Source: an uncultured Winogradskyella sp.
Lineage (GTDB): Bacteria > Bacteroidota > Bacteroidia > Flavobacteriales > Flavobacteriaceae
DNA: 64,000 nt
Assembly: GCA_913055905.1 (NCBI GenBank)
Contig: CAJXLB010000010.1
Location: 20,164 to 84,163 of the forward strand
Direction: 5' to 3'
Shown here: in pieces, positions 18,601 through 26,628 of the stretch
How positions within the stretch are numbered: position 1 is the first letter of the stretch
Layout of the letters: each line of letters begins with the position of its first letter
The notes under the pieces: model-generated
The model's database searches: none
What the model saw: the letters and a program-made list of their open reading frames with translations, nothing else
What the model was told of the DNA's origin: nothing
Translations under genes and position numbers: made by a program

Positions 18601-18891
18601 ATGAGTAAGATAGAAGAAATTGTTGACGCTTTAGAAAACAAAATAAGCAAGGTTTTACATAAGCAAGAAGTGTTGAAGCAAACTAATGCAAAACTTTCGC
18701 AACAACTTCGAGAGCACGAGCAAAAACTTCTAGAGCAGCAAGATGAAATAGCATCTTGGGCAGAAAAGTATGAAACACTCAAGATTGCAAATACAATGCT
18801 TGGTAGTGACGATAATAAACGAGAAACGAAGCTAAAGATAAACGCACTTATAAGGGAAATTGACCATTGTATTAGTCAGCTTTCAGAGTAA
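18601..18891 (+). CDS. Small coiled-coil protein upstream of zapA
   Basis: A 96-residue protein, almost entirely predicted coiled coil: heptad-like spacing through EIVDALENKISKVLHKQ and LREHEQKLLEQQDEIASWAEKY, then a second helix IREIDHCISQLSE. It has no signal peptide or membrane segment. I do not recognise a named family. It sits directly before zapA (17 bp), sharing its promoter, so a division-related role similar in principle to the ZapA partner ZapB is an attractive but unproven inference. The start ATG 18601 fits the promoter. Confidence 0.75.
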   Translation: MSKIEEIVDALENKISKVLHKQEVLKQTNAKLSQQLREHEQKLLEQQDEIASWAEKYETLKIANTMLGSDDNKRETKLKINALIREIDHCISQLSE

Positions 18892-18907
18892 GTGTAAGCG
18901 ACATTGG

Positions 18908-19195
18908 ATGCCAGAACAATTAAAAATTAAGTTATCTATTGCCAACAGGGTTTACCCTTTGACCATAAACCCCAAGCAAGAAGAGGGCTTAAGAAAGGCC
19001 GCAAAAAAGATTGAGGCCATGATTGGGCAATTTGAGCAAAATTATTCCGTTAGGGATAAGCAAGATGTTTTGGCCATGTGTGCCTTACAATTTGCGGCTC
19101 AGGTGGAGCAAAAATCTATTGACAAGGAATATGTGAACGAGGAAGTTCAGGAGAAGTTGATAACCTTAAATGAGCTCTTAAGCAAACATATTTAA
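18908..19195 (+). CDS. zapA: Cell division protein ZapA
   Basis: A 95-residue protein of the ZapA family: a small N-terminal alpha/beta head (LKIKLSIANRVYPLTINPKQEEGLRKAA) and a C-terminal coiled coil (QDVLAMCALQFAAQVEQ). ZapA bundles FtsZ filaments at the division ring. ATG 18908 gives the family N-terminus MPEQLKIKLSI; an earlier ATG at 18860 lies inside the preceding coiled-coil gene. A structured RNA resembling 6S follows, which matches the known zapA-ssrS linkage of other bacteria. Confidence 0.88.
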   Translation: MPEQLKIKLSIANRVYPLTINPKQEEGLRKAAKKIEAMIGQFEQNYSVRDKQDVLAMCALQFAAQVEQKSIDKEYVNEEVQEKLITLNELLSKHI

Positions 19196-19228
19196 CTCGT
19201 ACGTTCTTTAAAATATAAAAAGGTTACT

Positions 19229-19418
19229 GCCTACATTAGTTATATTTTTTGATAAACTCAACGCTAATTCTTTAAAAAGGGTGAGTTTAAATTGTAAAAT
19301 CGTGCTGCCAGTGCTGAGCTAGACTCAGTATCTCGGGCAGATTTTTGATCAGTTTGTTAGCCCTAAACTTGTTTTTAAGGAGTTTATACAAAATCAGAGC
19401 TGATGTAGGCTTTTTTTT
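19229..19418 (+). ncRNA. ssrS: 6S-like RNA (6S-Flavo type candidate)
   Basis: The ~240-bp gap between zapA and rny folds as one long RNA. A closing stem pairs 19229-19239 (GCCTACATTAG) with 19400-19410 (CTGATGTAGGC; one G-U pair), followed directly by eight T. Inside are a perfect 8-bp hairpin TAAACTCA/TGAGTTTA (19253-19289), a bulged hairpin built from CTGCC/GGCAG and CTGAG/CTCAG (about 19306-19340), and a TAAACT/AGTTTA hairpin (about 19365-19386). Length, single long closing stem, internal bubbles, terminal U-run and position after zapA all fit 6S RNA, which mimics an open promoter and binds RNA polymerase. No perfect -7 box was seen, so it may be processed from the zapA transcript. Confidence 0.75.
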
Positions 19419-19436
19419 AATATCTAAATAAACACT

Positions 19437-21014
19437 ATGGATACAAATACAATCCTATATATCATAGGAGGCGTTGTTTTAGGAGTGGTAGTTGGTTACC
19501 TTATTGCGAGTATGATGCAAAAAGGGACGGCCTCAAAAATTATCAGGGAGGCGCAAAACGAATCTAAAGCAATTTTAAAGCAGGCCAAAGCAGATGGAGA
19601 GGCCATTAAAAAAGATAAAATACTCCAAGCCAAAGAGAAGTTTATTGAACTTAAGGCGGAACACGAAAAGGTAATCCTCTCTAGGGATAAAAAAATGGCA
19701 CAGGCCGAGAAACGCATTAGGGATAAGGAATCCCAAATCTCCAATGAGCTGTCCAAAGCGAAAAAGGCAACACAGTCTTTAGAGGATAAGATGAAAGACT
19801 ATGACTTTAGGCTCGAGTTTTTGGAGAAAAAGCGTATTGAGGCCGAAAAGGCTCACAAGAGTCAGATTAAACAGTTAGAAGTCATTTCCCAGTTATCGGC
19901 TGAGGAAGCAAAAGAACAGCTTATAGAAAGCCTCAAGGAGGAAGCCAAGACAGACGCCATGGCTTTTGTGCAGGATAGAATAGAGGAGGCCAAACTAACG
20001 GCACAGCAAGAAGCCAAGAAAATTATTATCAATACCATTCAGCGTATTGGAACGGAAGAAGCCATAGATAATTGCGTGTCGGTTTTCAATATAGAATCCG
20101 ATGACGTTAAGGGTAGAATCATAGGACGCGAAGGTCGTAACATTAGAGCCATTGAAGCAGCTACTGGAGTAGAAATTATCGTAGACGATACACCAGAGGC
20201 TATTATTTTGTCGTGTTTTGACTCTGTGAGACGTGAAATTGCGCGTCTTTCGCTTCATAAGTTGGTAACCGATGGTCGTATTCACCCAGCACGAATTGAA
20301 GAAGTAGTTCGTAAAACAGAAAAGCAAATAGAGCAGGAAATCATAGAGGTAGGGAAACGTACGGTTATCGATCTTGGGATTCATGGTCTTAACCCTGAAC
20401 TAATTAAAATGGTAGGGCGTATGAAATACCGTTCGTCTTATGGTCAAAACCTCTTACAACACTCTAGGGAAGTGGCTAAGCTTTGCGGTGTTATGGCAGC
20501 AGAATTAGGCTTAAACCCAAAACTAGCCAAGCGCGCTGGTTTGTTACACGATATTGGTAAAGTTCCTTCATCTGAGGCGGATATTGAAACGCCTCATGCC
20601 ATTTTGGGTATGCAGTGGGCCGAAAAATATGGGGAAAAACCAGAGGTTTGCAATGCCATTGGAGCACACCATGATGAAATTGAAATGACCACTTTATTAT
20701 CGCCAATAATTCAGGTTTGTGATGCTATTTCCGGTGCAAGACCAGGTGCGAGACGACAAGTTCTGGATTCGTACATTCAGCGCTTAAAGGATTTGGAAGA
20801 TGTAGCCTTCGGATTCACTGGTGTAAAGAAAGCGTATGCCATCCAAGCAGGACGCGAATTGCGCGTGATTGTTGAAAGTGAAAAGGTGTCTGATGATAAA
20901 GCTGCAAGCCTATCTTTTGAAATTTCACAAAAAATACAAACAGACATGACCTATCCAGGTCAGGTAAAAGTTACGGTTATCAGAGAAACACGAGCCGTAA
21001 ATATTGCCAAATAA
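19437..21014 (+). CDS. rny: Ribonuclease Y
   Basis: A 525-residue membrane-anchored endoribonuclease that starts mRNA decay. It has an N-terminal transmembrane helix ([21 protein letters not shown]), a long charged coiled coil to about residue 195, a KH domain with [15 protein letters not shown], and an HD domain with LLHDIGKVP plus the later AIGAHHDE metal ligands. The length and order match the Bacillus enzyme. ATG 19437 starts 19 bp after the T-run of the 6S-like RNA, so it may need read-through or a weak promoter within the RNA gene. A terminator shared with xerD follows. Confidence 0.96.
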   Translation: MDTNTILYIIGGVVLGVVVGYLIASMMQKGTASKIIREAQNESKAILKQAKADGEAIKKDKILQAKEKFIELKAEHEKVILSRDKKMAQAEKRIRDKESQISNELSKAKKATQSLEDKMKDYDFRLEFLEKKRIEAEKAHKSQIKQLEVISQLSAEEAKEQLIESLKEEAKTDAMAFVQDRIEEAKLTAQQEAKKIIINTIQRIGTEEAIDNCVSVFNIESDDVKGRIIGREGRNIRAIEAATGVEIIVDDTPEAIILSCFDSVRREIARLSLHKLVTDGRIHPARIEEVVRKTEKQIEQEIIEVGKRTVIDLGIHGLNPELIKMVGRMKYRSSYGQNLLQHSREVAKLCGVMAAELGLNPKLAKRAGLLHDIGKVPSSEADIETPHAILGMQWAEKYGEKPEVCNAIGAHHDEIEMTTLLSPIIQVCDAISGARPGARRQVLDSYIQRLKDLEDVAFGFTGVKKAYAIQAGRELRVIVESEKVSDDKAASLSFEISQKIQTDMTYPGQVKVTVIRETRAVNIAK

Positions 21015-21037
21015 GAGACAACTAACTCAAATGAGTG

Positions 21038-21070
21038 AAAAGGGTGCTGCACATTGTTCAGTGCCCTTTT
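21038..21070. terminator. Bidirectional terminator between rny and xerD
   Basis: AAAAGGG (21038-21044) pairs with CCCTTTT (21064-21070), with additional pairing possible in the loop between. A and T runs on both sides allow termination of rny (plus) and xerD (minus). The xerD stop codon begins right at its edge. Confidence 0.8.
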
Positions 21071-21979
21071 CTATGTTCTGGGGTGATACTTTTTTAAAAC
21101 CTCGCTGAGGTGGGAGCGGTCAACGTGCATGTAAATTTCAGTAGTGGTGATGCTTTCGTGGCCCAACATCATCTGTATGGAGCGAAGATCGGCACCATTC
21201 TCCAAGAGGTGTGTCGCAAACGAATGCCTAAAGGTATGGGGTGACACATTTTTTTGAAGTCCTGATTTTTTAACCAATTGTTTAATAATGGTAAACACCA
21301 TAGCTCGTGTCATCTGCTGGCCCTTATAATTTAGAAAAACAATATCCTTAGAGTTTGGTGCGACTTCGATATGATTTCTTATGTCCAACCAAATGGTAAT
21401 ATACTTTTGCGTTGAGTCTCCAATGGGAACGAAACGTTGCTTGTTTCCCTTTCCGGTAATTTTCAGAAACCCCTCATCAAAGAAAAGATCAGATATCTTT
21501 AGGTCTATAAGTTCGCTTACTCTGAGTCCGCAACTGTAGAGCGTTTCTAAAATAGCTCTATTGCGCTCACCCAAGTTAACGCCATTGTAGGTATAACTCA
21601 AATCAATAGAGGCAATAAGCTTGTCTATGTCCTGTACCGAGAGCGTATCTGGAAGTTTTCTCCCAATTTTGGGCGACTCAATTAAATCTAAGGGATTGGT
21701 GGTTCGGTATTTTTCAAAAATGAGGTAATCAAAAAAATTTCTGAGTCCGGAAATCAAGCGTGCCTGAGACCTTGGATTGATGCTTTTAGATACCTCGTAG
21801 ATAAAAACCTTAAGTATTTCATTATTTATACTTACGGGCGATGCCTTAATATCATGTGCCTCAAGGTGGGCCATGAGCTTTTTAATGTCGTAGCTATAAT
21901 TTTGAATGGAATTCTTAGAAAGCCCACGTTCTATACGGAGATAGTGCTGATAATCGGTAAGGGCTGTTTCCCACTTCAT
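21071..21979 (-). CDS. xerD: Tyrosine recombinase XerD
   Basis: A 302-residue tyrosine recombinase of normal XerD length. The N-terminal SAM-like core-binding domain (YQHYLRIERGLSKNSIQNY) is followed by the catalytic domain with LYSCGLRVSELIDL (catalytic Arg), HTFRHSFATHLLENGADLR (His248, Arg251), LGHES (His274) and the nucleophile Tyr283 in IYMHVD. XerD resolves chromosome dimers at dif together with XerC. It lies alone, convergent with rny, with no attachment-site repeats or phage genes, so it is the housekeeping enzyme and not an element integrase. Confidence 0.92.
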   Translation of the reverse strand: MKWETALTDYQHYLRIERGLSKNSIQNYSYDIKKLMAHLEAHDIKASPVSINNEILKVFIYEVSKSINPRSQARLISGLRNFFDYLIFEKYRTTNPLDLIESPKIGRKLPDTLSVQDIDKLIASIDLSYTYNGVNLGERNRAILETLYSCGLRVSELIDLKISDLFFDEGFLKITGKGNKQRFVPIGDSTQKYITIWLDIRNHIEVAPNSKDIVFLNYKGQQMTRAMVFTIIKQLVKKSGLQKNVSPHTFRHSFATHLLENGADLRSIQMMLGHESITTTEIYMHVDRSHLSEVLKKYHPRT

Positions 21980-22191
21980 GGTTTAAAGATAGCCATATAA
22001 TGTAGGATTTAAACATACGCAATTCATCGTATTTTGCACAAAAATTGTTAATAACGAAAAAATTAAAGCACTTAAAATCAGATAAGTATATTTTTTTGTT
22101 CATTAAATTGTTAATAACTCACCTAAATTTCTTTAATATTTGGAAAAAATAGTGTTCATTTGTACTAATCAATTTTAAAAACTTAATAACT

Positions 22192-22671
22192 ATGAAACGA
22201 ATTTTACTTTCTGCATTAGCTGTATTTGCTTTTGCAACTATCAGTGCTCAGGATTTTAATGCTGGGTTAAATGTTGGTCTTCCTATTGGAGATGCCGGAG
22301 ATGCTTACACCTTTAATATTACTCTAGATGTGAGTGCACTATGGGAAGTGTCCGAAAGTTTCGATGCTGGTGTTGCTACAGGTCTATCTTATAATTTAGG
22401 TGACGAGATTGCAGGCTTTAGCATTGATGATGCCATATTTCTACCAATCGCTGCTGCAGGACGATTTGCAGTTTCCGAGGATTTCACTCTTGGTGCTGAT
22501 TTAGGTTACGCACTTGGTTTGGCTCCTGATGGTAATGATGGAGGATTCTATTACGCACCTAGAGTACAATATGGTGTAAGTGATGCACTTGACATCGTAT
22601 TATCTTATAGAGGAGTGTCAGATGATGGCTCTTTTGACGTAATCAACCTTGGTGTTGAATTCGGATTTTAA
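22192..22671 (+). CDS. Small outer-membrane beta-barrel protein
   Basis: A 159-residue protein with signal peptide MKRILLSALAVFAFATISAQ. The mature part shows alternating strands with aromatic girdle positions (FNAGLNVGLPIGDAGDAY, TLGADLGYALGL, YYAPRVQYGV, DIVLSYRGV) and ends VINLGVEFGF, the C-terminal aromatic residue of an outer-membrane barrel. An eight-strand barrel is likely. It is acidic and alanine/glycine-rich; the function is unknown. It ends in a terminator almost identical to the one after the next barrel gene. The gap before it (21980-22191) is AT-rich and I found no full-consensus promoter there. Confidence 0.8.
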   Translation: MKRILLSALAVFAFATISAQDFNAGLNVGLPIGDAGDAYTFNITLDVSALWEVSESFDAGVATGLSYNLGDEIAGFSIDDAIFLPIAAAGRFAVSEDFTLGADLGYALGLAPDGNDGGFYYAPRVQYGVSDALDIVLSYRGVSDDGSFDVINLGVEFGF

Positions 22672-22695
22672 GACAATTTTTATTTATAAAAAATT

Positions 22696-22724
22696 AAACC
22701 GAGGCCATAGGTCTCGGTTTTTTT
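22696..22724 (+). terminator. Intrinsic terminator after the first barrel gene
   Basis: AAACCGAG (22696-22703) pairs with CTCGGTTT (22713-22720) around the loop GCCATAGGT, followed by T. The stem-loop is nearly the same as the one at 23438-23466. Confidence 0.92.
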
Positions 22725-22801
22725 ATGCAAAATGATTACGGTCATTGTAAAGCTAAGGCGAATCGTTTTCTTTTACAGCTGTAATTTTAAAACATTGTGT
22801 T

Positions 22802-23410
22802 ATGAAACGATTGTTATTAGTAATTTTTGCCGTTTTGGCCTTTACATCCCTAAGCGCACAAAGCTTTCGTTTAGGTGTTAAGGCAGGACCAAATTTCGCC
22901 TCAGTTAATGGCGATGATACGGAAGACGTCGATGGAAGAACATCCATACATTTTGGAGCCGTCGCTGAGTTTGGTATCAGTGAGGCTTTTTCCGTGCAAC
23001 CAGAATTGCTCTACAATTCTGTTGGAGCGACCTCCAGCTATACAGATACCTTTAGCGGAATGACATTCAATGTACACGAAACCCTTAAGCTCAATTATTT
23101 AAGTTTGCCAATTATGGCAAAATATAAAGTGGCTAAAGGTCTGAGTTTAGAGGCAGGCCCCCAAATTAGTTTCTTGTTATCTGCAGATGAAGAAGTTGAA
23201 GTGGATTCTGAAAGTGTAGAGGTAGATGTCAGTGATTTTGTTAAATCCGTTGATTTTGGACTAGGTTTTGGGGCTTCTTATGAATTGGATATGGGATTGT
23301 TCTTTACCGCACGCTATATGCTTGGTTTATCTAATATCAATGATTTTGAAGGCGATTTTACAAATCGCAATAATGTGTTACAGCTATCCGTAGGGTATTT
23401 TTTCCTATAA
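22802..23410 (+). CDS. PorT-family-like outer-membrane beta-barrel protein
   Basis: A 202-residue protein with signal peptide MKRLLLVIFAVLAFTSLSAQ. The opening RLGVKAGPNFASVNGDD, the FSVQPELLYNSVGA block, LNYLSLPIMAKYKV and LSLEAGPQISFLL are the classic pattern of the outer-membrane protein beta-barrel domain in the PorT-like group, and the final VLQLSVGYFFL gives the terminal aromatic residue. An acidic insert (DEEVEVDSESVEVDVSD) is probably an outer loop. Its function is unknown; it is not the T9SS PorT itself as far as I can tell. It follows the first barrel gene and has a near-copy of its terminator. Confidence 0.85.
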   Translation: MKRLLLVIFAVLAFTSLSAQSFRLGVKAGPNFASVNGDDTEDVDGRTSIHFGAVAEFGISEAFSVQPELLYNSVGATSSYTDTFSGMTFNVHETLKLNYLSLPIMAKYKVAKGLSLEAGPQISFLLSADEEVEVDSESVEVDVSDFVKSVDFGLGFGASYELDMGLFFTARYMLGLSNINDFEGDFTNRNNVLQLSVGYFFL

Positions 23411-23437
23411 GTAATAGTTTAACAAATAAACACCTCG

Positions 23438-23466
23438 AAAACCGAGGCCATAGGTTTCGGTTTTTT
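23438..23466 (+). terminator. Intrinsic terminator after the second barrel gene
   Basis: AAAACCGA (23438-23445) pairs with TCGGTTTT (23457-23464) around GGCCATAGGTT, then T. Loop and flank (GGCCATAGGT...TTTTTTATGC) repeat those of the terminator at 22696-22724. Confidence 0.9.
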
Positions 23467-23493
23467 ATGCGCTGTATTTAGTATCTTTATCAC

Positions 23494-23919
23494 ATGACAA
23501 AGATTGCAATCATTAATGGCCCAAATCTCAATTTACTGGGCAAACGTGAGCCTGAGGTTTATGGCCATCAATCCTTTGAGGATTATTTAAAGGTCTTGGC
23601 ATCCAAATACAGTCACATAACGTTCACTTATTTTCAATCCAACATAGAAGGGGAGCTTATCGATAAATTACAAGAGCTAGGTTTTAGTTATGATGGCATT
23701 ATCTTAAATGCTGGTGCCTATACGCATACGTCCGTAGGTATTAGCGATGCTGTAAAGGCCATAACAACGCCTGTTGTAGAAGTTCATATCTCCAACACCT
23801 TTTCCAGGGAAAGCTTTAGGCATCAGTCCTACATTTCACCAAATGCTAAAGGAGTGATCATTGGTTTTGGGTTGCTGTCCTATGACTTGGCCGTACAAAG
23901 TTTAATAGAAGGCCAGTGA
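23494..23919 (+). CDS. aroQ: Type II 3-dehydroquinate dehydratase
   Basis: A 141-residue enzyme of the shikimate pathway that removes water from 3-dehydroquinate. The type II signatures are all present: IINGPNLNLLGKREPEVYG with the catalytic region, FQSNIEGELIDKLQ, GIILNAGAYTHTSVGISDA, and EVHISNTFSRESFRHQSY. The length is normal. The stop overlaps the GTG start of the following barrel gene (GTGA, 23916-23919), which suggests translational coupling. It lies between unrelated envelope genes, as is usual for a scattered Bacteroidota aro gene. Confidence 0.95.
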   Translation: MTKIAIINGPNLNLLGKREPEVYGHQSFEDYLKVLASKYSHITFTYFQSNIEGELIDKLQELGFSYDGIILNAGAYTHTSVGISDAVKAITTPVVEVHISNTFSRESFRHQSYISPNAKGVIIGFGLLSYDLAVQSLIEGQ

Positions 23920-24398
23920 AAAATTTAAGAACATATTTAGCGTTACTTGTCTTCATTTTTGGCATAATCCTTTCCAGTTCACAAACCGAATTTGGACTTA
24001 AGGGTGGTGTTAACCTTACATTTTTTGATCTTATAGAAGGTAACTTTGGTCCCAATGCTGAAGTCGATGTTGGCTATTACGGTGGTGTTTTTGTTGACTT
24101 TAGGGTTAATGAGGGCTTTCATTTTCAGCCAGAGCTCTTGTATATCAATATAGACGAGTTTAGGTTTCTTAATGCGCCGTTGTATCTTAAGTACGACATC
24201 AACAATAACTTTCATATCCTAGTTGGACCAAGTCTCAACTGCTTTTTTGACTTTTTTACCAACAAATTTAAGGTTAGGGCAGATGTTGCCCTGGCTTACG
24301 ATTTAAGTAAACGTCTAGGTCTGCATATGAAATATACTTTAGGTTTTGAAGAGTTGGCACCTAATGTTATTTTCCTTGGCCTGAGTTTTCGTCCATAA
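23916..24398 (+). CDS. Small outer-membrane beta-barrel protein (PorT-like group)
   Basis: A 160-residue protein with signal peptide LRTYLALLVFIFGIILSSSQ followed by TEFGLKGGVNLTFFD, FHFQPELLYINI, FLNAPLYLKYDI and LVGPSLNCFFDF, the same strand pattern as the barrel gene at 22802 but shorter. The start is GTG at 23916, overlapping the aroQ stop by 4 bp; no ATG is available before the signal peptide. Function unknown. A terminator shared with lpdA follows. Confidence 0.78.
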   Translation: MKNLRTYLALLVFIFGIILSSSQTEFGLKGGVNLTFFDLIEGNFGPNAEVDVGYYGGVFVDFRVNEGFHFQPELLYINIDEFRFLNAPLYLKYDINNNFHILVGPSLNCFFDFFTNKFKVRADVALAYDLSKRLGLHMKYTLGFEELAPNVIFLGLSFRP

Positions 24399-24430
24399 AA
24401 AAAGGACAAAACCACTGGGCTTGTCCTTTT
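24397..24430. terminator. Bidirectional terminator between the barrel gene and lpdA
   Basis: AAAAGGACAA (24400-24409) pairs perfectly with TTGTCCTTTT (24421-24430) around AACCACTGGGC. A-run and T-run on opposite sides serve the barrel gene (plus) and lpdA (minus). Confidence 0.92.
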
Positions 24431-24450
24431 AATTTATGTGTTTAATTTTA

Positions 24451-25827
24451 TTAGAGGTGTATAACCTCATCATAGGCATCTGCCACGGCTTCCATAACGG
24501 CTTCACTCATCGTTGGGTGAGGGTGAACCGCTTTAAGGACTTCATGGCCTGTTGTTTCCAGTTTTCTGCCTAGTACTGCTTCTGCAATCATATCCGTAAC
24601 ACCAGCACCAATCATATGGCAACCTAACCATTCGCCATATTTAGCGTCAAAAATAACCTTGACAAAACCTTCCTTATTGCCACCTGCGCTCGCTTTACCT
24701 GAAGCGGAGAACGGGAATTTTCCAACCTTAATATCGTAACCTTGTTCTTTGGCCTGCGCTTCGGTTAAACCTACGCTTGCCACCTCTGGCGAACAATACG
24801 TACAACCTGGCACATTGCCATAATCCAATGGCTCAACATGATGACCGGCTATTTTTTCAACACACAAAATACCTTCAGCAGAAGCTACGTGCGCTAAGGC
24901 CTGGCCTGGTGTAACATCACCAATGGCATAGTAACCTGGTATATTGGTTTGGTAATAATCGTTAACCAAGATTTTATCCCTGTCCACAGCTATACCAACA
25001 TCTTCTAAACCTATATTCTCAATATTGGATTTTATACCTACAGCAGATAAAACAATGTCAGCCTCCAAGACTTCTTCGCCCTTTTTCGTTTTAACGGTAG
25101 CCTTAACACCTTTACCAGAAGTATCTACAGAAGTCACTTCGGCAGAGGTCATTATTTTGATACCAGATTTTTTAAAGCTACGCTCCAATTGTTTGGAGAC
25201 TTCATCATCTTCTACAGGTACTATTTTTGGCATGTACTCTACGATAGTGACTTCAGTACCCATGGAGTTATAGAAATAGGCGAATTCAACACCTATAGCT
25301 CCAGAGCCAACAACGATCATCTTTTTTGGTTGCTTTTCTAAAGTCATAGCTTTTCTGTAGCCAATAACCTTTTTGCCGTCTTGAGGTAAACTTGGCAGCT
25401 CCCTAGATCGTGCTCCAGTAGCGATGATCACATGGTCCGCTTCATATTCCTTACCATCTACTTCGACTTTCTTACCAGGTTTCAATTTTCCAAAGCCTTC
25501 GATAACGTCAATCTTATTCTTTTTCATTAAAAATTTAACGCCGTTGCTCATACCATCTGCAACACCACGGCTTCGTTTTACCACAGCATCAAAGTCATGT
25601 TCGGCATCTTTTACCTTTAGACCATAGTCTTCGGCATGTTTTAAATATTCAAAAACTTGAGCAGATTTTAGGAGGGCTTTTGTAGGTATGCAACCCCAAT
25701 TTAAACAGACACCACCAAGGCTCTCTTTTTCTACTATGGCTGTTTTAAAGCCTAATTGGGAAGCTCTTATGGCAGTAACATAACCTCCAGGTCCACTTCC
25801 TAAAACGATAATATCATATTTGCTCAT
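24451..25827 (-). CDS. lpdA: Dihydrolipoyl dehydrogenase (E3)
   Basis: A 458-residue flavoprotein that reoxidises dihydrolipoamide in 2-oxoacid dehydrogenase complexes and the glycine cleavage system. It has FAD-binding IIVLGSGPGGYVTAIRA, the redox disulfide GGVCLNWGCIPTKALLKSA, NAD-binding VVGSGAIGVEFAYFY, YAIGDVTPG, and the C-terminal base HPHPTMSEAV. The length is standard. No E1 or E2 genes are adjacent. A promoter with full consensus lies at 25858-25889. Confidence 0.95.
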   Translation of the reverse strand: MSKYDIIVLGSGPGGYVTAIRASQLGFKTAIVEKESLGGVCLNWGCIPTKALLKSAQVFEYLKHAEDYGLKVKDAEHDFDAVVKRSRGVADGMSNGVKFLMKKNKIDVIEGFGKLKPGKKVEVDGKEYEADHVIIATGARSRELPSLPQDGKKVIGYRKAMTLEKQPKKMIVVGSGAIGVEFAYFYNSMGTEVTIVEYMPKIVPVEDDEVSKQLERSFKKSGIKIMTSAEVTSVDTSGKGVKATVKTKKGEEVLEADIVLSAVGIKSNIENIGLEDVGIAVDRDKILVNDYYQTNIPGYYAIGDVTPGQALAHVASAEGILCVEKIAGHHVEPLDYGNVPGCTYCSPEVASVGLTEAQAKEQGYDIKVGKFPFSASGKASAGGNKEGFVKVIFDAKYGEWLGCHMIGAGVTDMIAEAVLGRKLETTGHEVLKAVHPHPTMSEAVMEAVADAYDEVIHL

Positions 25828-25857
25828 ATGTGCGTTTGTTTAATGAAAATTGAGATG

Positions 25858-25889
25858 CAAAAATAAGGAATTATGCAGATAAACCTCAA
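25858..25889 (-). promoter_or_regulatory. Bacteroidota promoter TTG-N21-TATTTTTG for lpdA
   Basis: On the minus strand TTG (25889-25887) and TATTTTTG (25865-25858) are separated by 21 bp, within the known range. The start codon of lpdA follows about 30 bp downstream. Confidence 0.75.
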
Positions 25890-25988
25890 ATATGTAAATT
25901 CAATTTACAATCTTTTGACCTTCTGTTGAATATGATTACAGGATGAATCCTTAGTGTAATACTCTAGGTAAATAATGAACAATTGACA

Positions 25989-26468
25989 TTAGTCCTTTTC
26001 GGGTACAAATTTAAGAGCCACACCATTAATGCAATGTCGTTTTCCTGTGGTAGCCTTAGGACCATCGTTGAAGACATGACCTAAGTGACCGCCACAATTG
26101 GCGCAGTGCTCCTCTGTTCGGGCATAACCTAATTTATAATCGGTAGAAAAGGCGACGTTTCCTTCGATTTCGCGATCAAAACTTGGCCACCCTGAACCCG
26201 AATCAAATTTGTGCTCACTTTTAAATAATGGTGCATCGCAGGCTGCACAGTGATAGACACCAGGTTCATAGTTTTTGTTCAAGGGGCTAGAAAATGCACG
26301 TTCGGTACCTTCTTGCCGTAATACGTAAAATTGTTTTGGTGTAAGTTCCTCTTTCCATTCCTGTTCGGTTTTCTGTACTGGAAATTCTTCAGCCTTTTTC
26401 GTTTTCTGTGCAGTGCCTTGGCAATTAAAGCCAAGCAGCACGAGTAAAAGTCCTATAAATTTTTTCAT
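25989..26468 (-). CDS. msrB: Peptide-methionine (R)-S-oxide reductase MsrB, exported form
   Basis: A 159-residue protein that reduces the R-epimer of methionine sulfoxide. The N-terminus MKKFIGLLLVLLGFNC is a lipoprotein-type signal, so it likely works outside the cytoplasm. The MsrB domain keeps both zinc CxxC pairs (CAACDAP, CANCGGHLGHVF), the GSGWPSF substrate motif, and the catalytic cysteine in KRHCINGVALKF. There is no fused MsrA domain. It is divergent from the glycogen locus and ~160 bp from lpdA. Confidence 0.93.
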   Translation of the reverse strand: MKKFIGLLLVLLGFNCQGTAQKTKKAEEFPVQKTEQEWKEELTPKQFYVLRQEGTERAFSSPLNKNYEPGVYHCAACDAPLFKSEHKFDSGSGWPSFDREIEGNVAFSTDYKLGYARTEEHCANCGGHLGHVFNDGPKATTGKRHCINGVALKFVPEKD

Positions 26469-26628
26469 AGTTTGAATTTTTTATAAAGGTAAATGTCGTT
26501 AATTACAAATAATAAAGGTTTAACCTAAAATTAAAGGTTTTTCAATCGAAATTAGTTTATTTTTATAGGGCTGATGGAAGGTATTTTTTTAAGACACTTC
26601 TGCAATAAATGGTAAGACTAAAAAACGT

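Noticed and set aside
19995-20384. Minus-strand open frame inside rny
   Set aside because: The protein is rich in Asn/Phe/Cys without domains, the usual shadow of the opposite strand of a conserved KH-coding region.
21071-21979. Integrase of a genomic island
   Set aside because: It has XerD length and motifs, no tRNA or att repeats nearby, and housekeeping genes on both sides.
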